Position numbers and translations under genes: made by a program | Notes under the pieces: generated by a model | Told to the model about the DNA's origin: nothing | What the model saw: only the letters and a program-made list of their open reading frames with translations | Database searches by the model: none | In this document: positions 32,421-39,537 of the stretch, piece by piece | Numbering within the stretch: the stretch's first letter is position 1 | Layout of the letters: each line of letters begins with the position of its first letter | Source of the DNA: UBA3478 sp036782715 | GTDB lineage: Bacteria; Bacteroidota; Bacteroidia; Flavobacteriales; Flavobacteriaceae | Direction: 5' to 3' | Assembly: GCA_036782715.1 (NCBI GenBank) | Contig: DAIPYN010000011.1 | Location: 1-43,536 of the forward strand | DNA: 43,536 nt

Positions 32421-32948
32421 TTAATGGTAGTCGTCGTAATCTGTGTCTGAATAATCAGAGAAATCATCAAATTCATCACCGAATTCATCATCATCCCCGT
32501 AAAAGTCATCTTCTGAAGATCCTTTTTCACTTTTAAATTGTTTTTCAGGAGCCTCTGCGGGTAGTTCTCCGAAACTAAATAGTAGCTGAGGTAAATCTAT
32601 GGATGATTCATCGTTTTCTACTGCAGCTAGCTCTACAAAAAAGGTCCACATTTGCAGTAAATCATAAATGTAGATAAGTTTCGGGTGATCTGTAGTGAGT
32701 ATGCTACTGATAGGAGTGTCTCTCATTAAAACCGTGTCATCTTCAAATCCTAAATCGACGATTGGATATTCTTGACCTTGATTCCACTCCTGATCGCAAC
32801 CATAAAAGGTTGCCATTTCAATTCCGTCAAATCCGAATGCTTGACTCAACGAATTATGCAAATCTTCAAGGGTGCTTTCACTAGAGATGGCAATATCTCT
32901 GAACACATCAGTTTGATCATCAAGAATAGCACGAATTTTATAGATCAT
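32421..32948 (-). CDS. PRiA4_ORF3-like (IS1096 TnpR-like) domain protein
   Basis: A 175-residue protein. Its first 130 residues resemble the plasmid pRiA4b ORF-3 family (VFRDIAISSESTLEDLHNSLSQAFGFDG, KLIYIYDLLQMWTFFVELAAV). The C-terminal 40 residues are a very acidic tail dominated by Asp and Glu. No transposase or terminal repeats lie nearby, so this is a chromosomal, domesticated-type copy of unknown function. Its ATG is eight bases downstream of the ctaA stop on the minus strand. The acidic tail could interact with basic partners (inference). Confidence 0.8.
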   Translation of the reverse strand: MIYKIRAILDDQTDVFRDIAISSESTLEDLHNSLSQAFGFDGIEMATFYGCDQEWNQGQEYPIVDLGFEDDTVLMRDTPISSILTTDHPKLIYIYDLLQMWTFFVELAAVENDESSIDLPQLLFSFGELPAEAPEKQFKSEKGSSEDDFYGDDDEFGDEFDDFSDYSDTDYDDYH

Positions 32949-32956
32949 AGCAACTT

Positions 32957-33982
32957 TTAATTTACAGTTTCGTTAGTACTTCTGTAAGAACGGAGCCAAA
33001 TATAGATCTGAAATCCGAATAATATAGAAGCAATTACTAGGTGAATAGGTTGAGTTGAAAAAGGGAAGTCAAAATAATACATGATCACCCCACTAAGAAC
33101 AGAAATTCCTATTAGTGCAAGAATGATTTGCTGAGTTTTCGATAAGCTCGAGTGATTCTTTCGAATGCGATTGTAAATCCATAAATGAAACAGAATTACT
33201 ACTATAGAAAATGAACGATGTATATAAAATAAGAGGGTTTCTGCTCCTTGTAGACTAAAGAAATTACTCCCTATTTGTTCTTTTGAAGAATCCACATATT
33301 GACGAACCTGTGTTCCCATAAGAACTTGTATCAGTGTTAAAACGAAACCCGCGAATAGGTACTTCCCTAAAAGGGAGGACTGACCAAATAGTTTACGTTC
33401 AACCGTTTTTTCATAATAGATGAAAAGTATAGCGACCAGCACTAGTGCCATAAACATATGTAGGCTGATTCGAAAAGGATTGAGTAGCGAGTAAACTACT
33501 GTAGCCCCAAGCCAAGCTTGAAATAATATTCCAACTAGTAGTATCGCACTAAGCCATCTTAGATCGGTTCGTTTAGGTCGGGTGAGCCAGCTGCTTAAGA
33601 AAAGTAGCAGTGTGCTTAAACCAGCTAAGGCTCCGAGGAGTCGATTAATATATTCGATCCAGGTGTGCCATGGATTAAAAGCAGCGTAATCATGTTTTTC
33701 ATAATTCTCCCAATTAGATCCTTCATAGACTTCGGCTGATTTAAAATCCTTAAGGGCTACTTCTAAATGATTTTCTCTGATAATTACTTGTCCTCTTTCA
33801 TAGGCAGTATTCGTTTGCCATAAGAGTTCTGCTTCGTCAGTAGGGGGTATAAGGTGTCCAAAGCACTTAGGCCAATCAGGACATCCCATCCCGCTTCCAG
33901 TCATCCTGACAATGGCTCCAGCGGCGATTACCAAATAAATGATCAATAAGGTGGCGATGGCTAGTTTTCGATTTCGATTCAC
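32957..33982 (-). CDS. ctaA: Heme A synthase (COX15/CtaA)
   Basis: A 341-residue membrane enzyme with eight helices that oxidises heme O to heme A for cytochrome aa3 oxidase. The first helix block GAIVRMTGSGMGCPDWPKCFGHLIPP is diagnostic. Heme-ligating histidine regions are WHTWIEYINRLLGA, ISLHMFMALVLV, YIHRSFSIVVILFHLW and QPIHLVIASI. The start is GTG at 33982, overlapping the cca stop (GTGA). That start places the first helix correctly, and no better ATG is available. Confidence 0.94.
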   Translation of the reverse strand: MNRNRKLAIATLLIIYLVIAAGAIVRMTGSGMGCPDWPKCFGHLIPPTDEAELLWQTNTAYERGQVIIRENHLEVALKDFKSAEVYEGSNWENYEKHDYAAFNPWHTWIEYINRLLGALAGLSTLLLFLSSWLTRPKRTDLRWLSAILLVGILFQAWLGATVVYSLLNPFRISLHMFMALVLVAILFIYYEKTVERKLFGQSSLLGKYLFAGFVLTLIQVLMGTQVRQYVDSSKEQIGSNFFSLQGAETLLFYIHRSFSIVVILFHLWIYNRIRKNHSSLSKTQQIILALIGISVLSGVIMYYFDFPFSTQPIHLVIASILFGFQIYIWLRSYRSTNETVN

Positions 33983-35415
33983 TGCTTCACAGGTTTTAAT
34001 CCAAGTTGCTCTGCTTTTTTAAGCATCAGTTCGAACGCGGCTTCAAATTCATTGGGTATTTCACCCTCTAAAATGGCTTCCTTTAAGGTCTCTTTTAATA
34101 AACCAATTTCTCGACTAGGCCCGATGTCAAATGTTTTCATAATTAGTTCACCGCTAACAGGAGGTTGAAAATTTCGAATACGATCTCGCTCTTCGACTTC
34201 TTTTATTTTTTCTTTTACGATTTCGAAATTCCTCTTGTATCTGTCTTGCTTACGAGGATTTTTAGTGGTGATGTCTGAAACACACAAAGTCATTAGACCT
34301 TCTAGATCTTCGCCAGCGTCAAAGATTAATCTTCTGACCGCTGAATCAGTGACGTAGTCTTCAGAGATAACGATAGGTCTTGAACTCATGAGAACGAGTT
34401 TTTGAACTCTTTTCATAGGATCACCTAGCGTCATTTTCAGCCTTTTAAATAGACGGTACACCATTTTGGAACCTACAAATTCGTGTCCGTGAAAGGTCCA
34501 TCCAATTTTTTTGTCAAATCGTTTGGTTGGTGCCTTTCCGATGTCATGTAATAAGGCAGCCCAACGAAGCCATAAATTTGAACTTAATTGAGCCATGTTA
34601 TCCACCACTTCAAGGGTGTGCCAAAAATTATCTTTGTGCTTTTTTCCTTCGATTTCTTCGATTCCCTCAAGAGCTGTAAGCTCTGGGATTAATCGTTTTA
34701 ATAATCCTGTTTCTTTGAGTAAACCAAAGCCAATAGAAGGTCGATCGCTGAGAAGAATTTTATTGAGTTCTACTACAATACGTTCTTTGGTGATAATATC
34801 AATACGCTCACACTGTCTTTTAATCGATTCGAGTGTAGGGGAATCAATTTCAAAATTGAGTTGAGAAGCAAATCGAATTGCTCGCATCATTCGAAGAGGA
34901 TCATCGCTAAAGGTAATATCAGGATCAAGAGGTGTTCTGATGCACTTCGTATTTAAATCTGACACCCCTTCAAAAGGGTCAACCAATTCCCCAAATCGTT
35001 CCTTGTTGAGACAAATCGCCATTGCATTAATGGTAAAATCTCTACGATTTTGGTCATCCTCAAGGCTTCCGTCTTCTACGATTGGATTTCTAGAGTTCCG
35101 CTGATAGCTTTCTTTACGAGCACCCACAAATTCTAAATCAAGCCCGTCGTATTTAATCATAGCAGTGCCATAGGTCTTGAAGGTGGAGACTTTTGGTTCA
35201 CCTTTTAAATTTTTCGCAACTTCTTTGGCTAGTTGGATGCCGCTACCGACGGTGACAAAATCGATATCAGCGGGCAAAGACCTTTTCAGTAGAAAATCAC
35301 GAACAAATCCTCCTACCACATAGCATTCGACACCGATGTGATCGGCAACTTCCCCTACCTCTTTAAAAATAGGATGCGCTATTGCTTCACGAATATGTGA
35401 GAGTTTTTGATTCAA
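33979..35415 (-). CDS. cca: tRNA nucleotidyltransferase/poly(A) polymerase with HD domain
   Basis: A 478-residue class II nucleotidyltransferase that adds or repairs the CCA tail of tRNA (a poly(A) polymerase role is the alternative). The head domain has YVVGGFVRDFLL and the metal-binding Asp50/Asp52 in PADIDFV. RRDFTINAMA follows, and an HD phosphohydrolase domain appears around LLHDIGKAPTKRFD. The start codon is TTG at 35415: the reading frame is closed by a stop three codons upstream, and the N-terminus then aligns with the family. A 21-codon ORF (35477-35412) ends overlapping this TTG (TTGA). Confidence 0.92.
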   Translation of the reverse strand: MNQKLSHIREAIAHPIFKEVGEVADHIGVECYVVGGFVRDFLLKRSLPADIDFVTVGSGIQLAKEVAKNLKGEPKVSTFKTYGTAMIKYDGLDLEFVGARKESYQRNSRNPIVEDGSLEDDQNRRDFTINAMAICLNKERFGELVDPFEGVSDLNTKCIRTPLDPDITFSDDPLRMMRAIRFASQLNFEIDSPTLESIKRQCERIDIITKERIVVELNKILLSDRPSIGFGLLKETGLLKRLIPELTALEGIEEIEGKKHKDNFWHTLEVVDNMAQLSSNLWLRWAALLHDIGKAPTKRFDKKIGWTFHGHEFVGSKMVYRLFKRLKMTLGDPMKRVQKLVLMSSRPIVISEDYVTDSAVRRLIFDAGEDLEGLMTLCVSDITTKNPRKQDRYKRNFEIVKEKIKEVEERDRIRNFQPPVSGELIMKTFDIGPSREIGLLKETLKEAILEGEIPNEFEAAFELMLKKAEQLGLKPVKQ

Positions 35416-35478
35416 ATCAGCTTTTTATGTGATTCTACAAATCTAATTTTGCTTGCTTCTATACGGATTAAAGCCATG

Positions 35479-35486
35479 CAAAGGTA
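35479..35486 (-). promoter_or_regulatory. -7 box upstream of cca
   Basis: TACCTTTG on the minus strand is a full TAnnTTTG match, 63 bases before the TTG start of cca and one base before the ATG of the small leader ORF. No -33 TTG is obvious. Confidence 0.45.
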
Positions 35487-35490
35487 CCAC

Positions 35491-36306
35491 TTAAATTTTC
35501 AGATTAAAGTGTTTGCAGAGGTCAATCCATTGGGATCGGTTGCGATCTTCCTTGATGTTTTCTTTGCCTAAAGAAACCGCTTGACTGCCGATAATGGGTA
35601 AGGCTGATTTGGGCAAAACCTCAGGTATGACGACCTTAAAATTTCTTATCAATCCCATAGTTTTAAACCATAAATCGTCTGCTTTAGGACACAGCCTTTC
35701 GATAAGTTCAATATTTGAAAGTTCTGGCGTGTTGAAATTGGTCGGATAAAGAACCCCTGCACCACCGATCGGAAGGGTGGCTGCAGTGGATCGCTGATTT
35801 CGATAGGAGGTGGGCCAATCCCTGTAAGGAAGCCAATCACCGTTCTTCGAACGACTGATGATGCGTGTTTGAAGTGCAACCACCTGATCGGGAAATTGTA
35901 AATGTGTTTGGTATAAGATATTTAACCAACTCTTTTGGTAAAGAACATCGTCGTCAAAGGTTACCACGGGCATTGAGGAATGAGCAGACAAAGCGCCCAG
36001 TAGTTTGAAATGTGATCGATCACTATCCACAAATACGATCTCAAGCCCTGCATTTTTCAATTCTTTGATTGAATTTGGAAGACTTTCTCGATGCTTTTGG
36101 TGTAAAACTAAAACGGTATGCTGAGGAACTACTTCATCGTTCCAAATCGATCGAATGGCCAAGTGCACTAGATGAAGCCTTGGTTCAAAAGACTTTACCG
36201 ACGCAACTACAGGAATTCTCTTTTTGCCTTCTAGCATTCGGCTCGCAGGCTTTTTACCGAGTCTCCAACTCTGTAGAGATGAAGGAATGTATTCTTTTAG
36301 TTTCAT
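35491..36306 (-). CDS. Putative glycosyltransferase (GT-A-like)
   Basis: A 271-residue protein with a nucleotide-sugar transferase pattern: an N-terminal IPVVASVKSFEPRLHLV strand and the metal-binding acidic triad in VVTFDDDVLY (Asp118-120). Later blocks are IGGAGVLYP and CPKADDLWFKTMG. No membrane helix is evident. I place the start at the ATG at 36306, because the longer frame from 36360 crosses the divergent gene's start and adds 18 unremarkable residues. The donor and acceptor are unknown; with the neighbouring GT2 it may serve surface-polysaccharide synthesis. Confidence 0.78.
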   Translation of the reverse strand: MKLKEYIPSSLQSWRLGKKPASRMLEGKKRIPVVASVKSFEPRLHLVHLAIRSIWNDEVVPQHTVLVLHQKHRESLPNSIKELKNAGLEIVFVDSDRSHFKLLGALSAHSSMPVVTFDDDVLYQKSWLNILYQTHLQFPDQVVALQTRIISRSKNGDWLPYRDWPTSYRNQRSTAATLPIGGAGVLYPTNFNTPELSNIELIERLCPKADDLWFKTMGLIRNFKVVIPEVLPKSALPIIGSQAVSLGKENIKEDRNRSQWIDLCKHFNLKI

Positions 36307-36350
36307 AGATAGGGTTACGCAAAGTAAAGACTTTCCTATTTTTACATCCG

Positions 36351-37169
36351 ATGAATCCATTAGAAATTTCTGTAATTGTCAGCACCTATAATGCTGAGGA
36401 GTGGCTTGAAAAGGTACTTTGGGGCTTCGAGTTTCAAACGTATCAAAACTTTGAACTCATTATTGCCGATGATGGTTCTGGCCCAAAGACCAAGCTTCTA
36501 ATCGATGATTTGTCACAAAAGCTAGGATATCCCATGGTTCATGTCTGGCAAGAAGACGAAGGATTTCAGAAGTCTCGAATACTTAATAAGGCTTTGAAAG
36601 CTTGCCGTGGTAATTATGTGGTGATGACTGACGGAGATTGCATTCCTCGACCTGACTTTCTTCAAGTGCACTATGATCGAAGAAAACCAGGTCATTTTTT
36701 ATCTGGCGGATATTTTATGTTGCCTATGACTACCTCTAAGGCAATACAAATTGATGACATAGTCACGTCAATTTGCTTTAATCCTTCCTGGTTAAAAGAA
36801 AAAGGCGTTCCCTCATCTCGAAAAAATTTAAAATTAGCGGCTACTGGAAAATGGGCCGACTTTTTAAATTGGATTACTCCAACTAAGGCCACCTGGAATG
36901 GACACAATGCTTCGGGTTGGCTTTCAGATTTATTAGAAGCCAATGGTTTTGATGAACGTATGCAATACGGTGGCCAAGACCGAGAGCTTGGAGAGCGTCT
37001 AATGAATAAAGGAATTAAGGGTATACAGATTCGCTATAGTGCTATTTGTATACACTTAGATCACAAAAGAGGTTATAAGACCCCAGAGTCTCTTCGTAAG
37101 AATCGAGCGATCAGAGATGAGACGATTCGTTCGAAATCGACTTTTACTCCTTTTGGGATTCGCTCCTAA
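36351..37169 (+). CDS. Family 2 glycosyltransferase
   Basis: A 272-residue GT-A enzyme. It opens with ISVIVSTYNAEEWLEKVL, then the nucleotide-binding Asp-Asp-Gly (ADDGS) and the metal motif TDGDCIPRPDFL (Asp94-Asp96). A C-terminal GGQDRELGERLMNKG segment is like the galactosyltransferase-type C-terminal domain. It lacks transmembrane helices, so it is cytosolic. It is divergent from the other glycosyltransferase; a TATTTTTA box at 36337-36344 ends six bases before the ATG. It abuts dapD tail-to-tail with no gap. Confidence 0.9.
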   Translation: MNPLEISVIVSTYNAEEWLEKVLWGFEFQTYQNFELIIADDGSGPKTKLLIDDLSQKLGYPMVHVWQEDEGFQKSRILNKALKACRGNYVVMTDGDCIPRPDFLQVHYDRRKPGHFLSGGYFMLPMTTSKAIQIDDIVTSICFNPSWLKEKGVPSSRKNLKLAATGKWADFLNWITPTKATWNGHNASGWLSDLLEANGFDERMQYGGQDRELGERLMNKGIKGIQIRYSAICIHLDHKRGYKTPESLRKNRAIRDETIRSKSTFTPFGIRS

Positions 37170-37985
37170 TTAAACCGATACTCCGTATTCGCGGAGCGCA
37201 TCATTCAATGAGGTCTTTTTGTCGGTACTTTCTTTTCTTTCACCAATAATAAGCGCGCAAGAAACTCCATATTCTCCGGCAGGGAATGACTTGGTATAAG
37301 TTCCAGGAATTACCACCTTTCTAGCAGGTACTTCTCCCTGATAGAATACAGGCTCATCTCCGGTAACATCAATAATTTTGGTTGATGCCGTAAGTACCAC
37401 ATTAGCGCCTAGAACGGCTTCTTTTCCTACTCGAACTCCTTCTACTACAATACATCTAGAGCCAATAAAAGCATTATCCTCGATGATTACAGGGCTAGCC
37501 TGAAGTGGCTCTAAGACGCCGCCAATCCCGACTCCTCCGCTGAGGTGAACGTTCTTTCCGATTTGTGCGCATGAACCTACGGTAGCCCATGTATCGACCA
37601 TGGTGCCGCTATCTACATAAGCTCCGATATTTACATAACTTGGCATGAGGATGGTTCCTGAAGCTACATAAGCCCCGTGACGAACGACCGCATTAGGTAC
37701 AATTCGAATACCTTTTTCTTTATATCCTCTCTTTAGAGGCATCTTATCGTGATATTCAAAAATGCCAGCCTCTAACACCTCCATTTGCTGAATAGGGAAG
37801 TATAGAACCACGGCCTTTTTAACCCATTCATTAATCACCCACTGATCACCTTCTGGTGCTGCACAGCGCAATTCTCCATTGTCTATTGCTGTAATGACAT
37901 TTCTGATAGCTTCTTGAGTAGCAGGCTCCTTGAGTAATTCTCGATTTTCCCAAGCAGATTCAATGATAGGTCTTAGTGTCTCCAT
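37170..37985 (-). CDS. dapD: Tetrahydrodipicolinate N-succinyltransferase
   Basis: A 271-residue acyltransferase with a left-handed parallel beta helix. It succinylates tetrahydrodipicolinate in the succinylase branch of lysine and diaminopimelate synthesis. An N-terminal helical domain (1-100) precedes hexapeptide repeats from VVRHGAYVASGTILMPSYVNIGAYVDSGTM (in parts) through GGVGIGGVLEPL, IIEDNAFIGSRCIV and GANVVLTASTKI. It shares a pathway with lysA at 23831-25075. A TATCTTTG -7 box lies 19 bases upstream of the ATG. Confidence 0.96.
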   Translation of the reverse strand: METLRPIIESAWENRELLKEPATQEAIRNVITAIDNGELRCAAPEGDQWVINEWVKKAVVLYFPIQQMEVLEAGIFEYHDKMPLKRGYKEKGIRIVPNAVVRHGAYVASGTILMPSYVNIGAYVDSGTMVDTWATVGSCAQIGKNVHLSGGVGIGGVLEPLQASPVIIEDNAFIGSRCIVVEGVRVGKEAVLGANVVLTASTKIIDVTGDEPVFYQGEVPARKVVIPGTYTKSFPAGEYGVSCALIIGERKESTDKKTSLNDALREYGVSV

Positions 37986-38004
37986 GATTCTTGTAATTTT
38001 GTTG

Positions 38005-38012
38005 CAAAGATA
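38005..38012 (-). promoter_or_regulatory. -7 box for dapD
   Basis: The minus strand reads TATCTTTG, matching TAnnTTTG, 19 bases before the dapD start. It is divergent from the ruvX box at 38049-38056. Confidence 0.5.
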
Positions 38013-38048
38013 TGATAGCTTCTAGGGATAGGGCTTTTCAATTTGACC

Positions 38049-38056
38049 TATTTTTG
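38049..38056 (+). promoter_or_regulatory. -7 box for ruvX
   Basis: TATTTTTG fully matches TAnnTTTG. It lies within the longer ATG-initiated frame (38012) but 15 bases before the TTG at 38072, favouring the shorter protein. Confidence 0.45.
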
Positions 38057-38071
38057 TTGCAAATTTCACCA

Positions 38072-38479
38072 TTGGAGCGAATTTTAGGACTTGATATTGG
38101 TTCGGTTAGAACTGGAATTGCCACTGCTTACAAAGGGCTGGGTATTGCCTCTTCTCTTGAAACGATTGAATCTAAACAGTTGATAGAAAAACTGATTCAG
38201 TTGAACAAAGAAGAAAAGGTGTCATTGGTTGTGATCGGGAAGGCAACTCAGATGGATGGAACTCCTTCAGAGTCTATGCTATTTATCGAACAAATGGCAG
38301 ATAAAATTGAAAAGTCTGGATTCAAAATTACATGGCAAGATGAACGATTCACATCGAAACTAGCTTCTAAAAGCATCGCCCAATCGGGAATGTCAAAAAA
38401 GAAAAGACAAGACAAAACACTAATCGATCGTATAAGTGCATCCATACTTTTACAATCTTACTTAGATAGAACATTATGA
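38072..38479 (+). CDS. ruvX: RuvX/YqgF RNase H-fold nuclease
   Basis: An RNase H-like protein of 135 residues from the TTG start chosen here; an ATG at 38012 would give 155. Members are implicated in 16S rRNA 5-prime processing and proposed as Holliday resolvases. Catalytic-region motifs are GLDIGSVRTGIA, QMDGTPSES, WQDERFTSK and the C-terminal DRISASILLQSYL. The family usually begins a few residues before LGLDIG, and a promoter box lies inside the longer frame, so I prefer TTG. The stop overlaps the def start (ATGA). Confidence 0.85.
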   Translation: MERILGLDIGSVRTGIATAYKGLGIASSLETIESKQLIEKLIQLNKEEKVSLVVIGKATQMDGTPSESMLFIEQMADKIEKSGFKITWQDERFTSKLASKSIAQSGMSKKKRQDKTLIDRISASILLQSYLDRTL

Positions 38480-39063
38480 TTTATCCTATTGTAGCCTACG
38501 GAGACCCTGTATTAAAGAGGAAAGCCAAAGAAATCTCTACTGATTATGAAGGTTTAGAGACTTTAATTTCTGATATGTGGGAAACCATGTATAACGCCGA
38601 AGGTGTAGGATTAGCGGCACCTCAAATTGGTAAATCGATTCGTTTATTTGTCATCGATGGATCCCCTTTTGCAAAGGATGAGGATGCAACCGATGAAGAG
38701 CGCGAAGTATTAAAAACTTTTAAGAAAGTATTTATCAATGCGACGATTATTGAAGAAACAGGAGAATCTTGGAGCTTTACCGAGGGTTGTCTAAGTATCC
38801 CAGATATTCGTGAAGACGTTGTTCGAAAGGATGAATTAACGATACGTTATCAAGATGAGTCTATGCAGTGGCATACGGAGAATTATTTCGGCCTACCTGC
38901 TCGTATCATTCAGCACGAATACGATCATATTGAAGGAATTTTATTTACCGATAAGCTGTCTTCATTGAAGAAAAGATTAGTCAAAGGAAAATTAGAAAAG
39001 ATATCGCGCGGACAAGTTCAAGCTGATTATCGCATGAAGTATTACCAACCTAAAAAGAAATAA
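38476..39063 (+). CDS. def: Peptide deformylase
   Basis: A 195-residue metal enzyme removing the N-formyl group of new proteins. The three signatures are intact: GVGLAAPQIG (44-51 core), EGCLSIP with metal ligand Cys105, and QHEYDHIEG with His147, Glu148 and His151. An insertion of about 15 residues (SPFAKDEDATDEEREVLKTF) between motifs 1 and 2 is characteristic of the Bacteroidota type. It is translationally coupled to ruvX by a 4-base overlap and followed after six bases by the DUF5606 gene. Confidence 0.97.
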   Translation: MIYPIVAYGDPVLKRKAKEISTDYEGLETLISDMWETMYNAEGVGLAAPQIGKSIRLFVIDGSPFAKDEDATDEEREVLKTFKKVFINATIIEETGESWSFTEGCLSIPDIREDVVRKDELTIRYQDESMQWHTENYFGLPARIIQHEYDHIEGILFTDKLSSLKKRLVKGKLEKISRGQVQADYRMKYYQPKKK

Positions 39064-39069
39064 GTAGCT

Positions 39070-39483
39070 ATGGCACTTGAGAAAATTATTGCAATTGGAG
39101 GAAAACCAGGTTTATATGAATTAATCGCTCAAACTAAAGGAGGCTTTGTAGGTGAATCATTAGTAGACAAAAAGCGTCTTACGGTATCCATTCGAGCAAA
39201 GGTAAGTGTGTTGTCAGAGATCGCGATTTATGCACTCGATAGAGAGGTTCCATTACTAGAGGTTTTTGAAGCCATTCATAAAAAAGAGGATGGCAAAGAG
39301 ACTTCAGTTAGTCCCAAAGCAGATAAACTAGCACTTGAAGAATACTTCTTTTCAATACTACCGAATTACGATGAAGATCGAGTTTATGCCAGCGATATGA
39401 AGAAAATACTTTCTTGGTATAATCTTCTATTGAATTCGGGAACCTTAAAAGAGGCACTCGAAGCGGAAACGACCGAAGAGTAA
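39070..39483 (+). CDS. DUF5606 domain protein
   Basis: A 137-residue conserved protein of unknown function. The N-terminal beta-rich half (LEKIIAIGGKPGLYELIAQTK, FVGESLVDKKRLTV, VSVLSEIAIYAL) and the helical second half (YDEDRVYASDMKKILSWYNLLL) match DUF5606, which in this phylum recurs directly after def. Its place in the ruvX-def operon hints at a link to translation or RNA processing (inference). It ends at a bidirectional terminator. Confidence 0.87.
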   Translation: MALEKIIAIGGKPGLYELIAQTKGGFVGESLVDKKRLTVSIRAKVSVLSEIAIYALDREVPLLEVFEAIHKKEDGKETSVSPKADKLALEEYFFSILPNYDEDRVYASDMKKILSWYNLLLNSGTLKEALEAETTEE

Positions 39484-39490
39484 AAAGATA

Positions 39491-39517
39491 AAAAAAGGGG
39501 CCGAGGCCCCTTTTTTT
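39491..39517. terminator. Bidirectional terminator between DUF5606 and the M14 gene
   Basis: A-run plus GGGGCCGAGGCCCC plus T-run, lying between convergent genes and usable on both strands. Confidence 0.87.
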
Positions 39518-39537
39518 AATCATAAAATAACGTCTGA

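Noticed and set aside
32421..32948. IS1096/plasmid-related domain as a sign of a mobile element
   Set aside because: No transposase, inverted repeats or target duplication are seen, and the flanking genes are chromosomal housekeeping genes.
36307..36360. 18-residue N-terminal extension of the minus-strand glycosyltransferase
   Set aside because: It would run over the start codon and upstream box of the divergent GT2 gene; the ATG at 36306 is more plausible.
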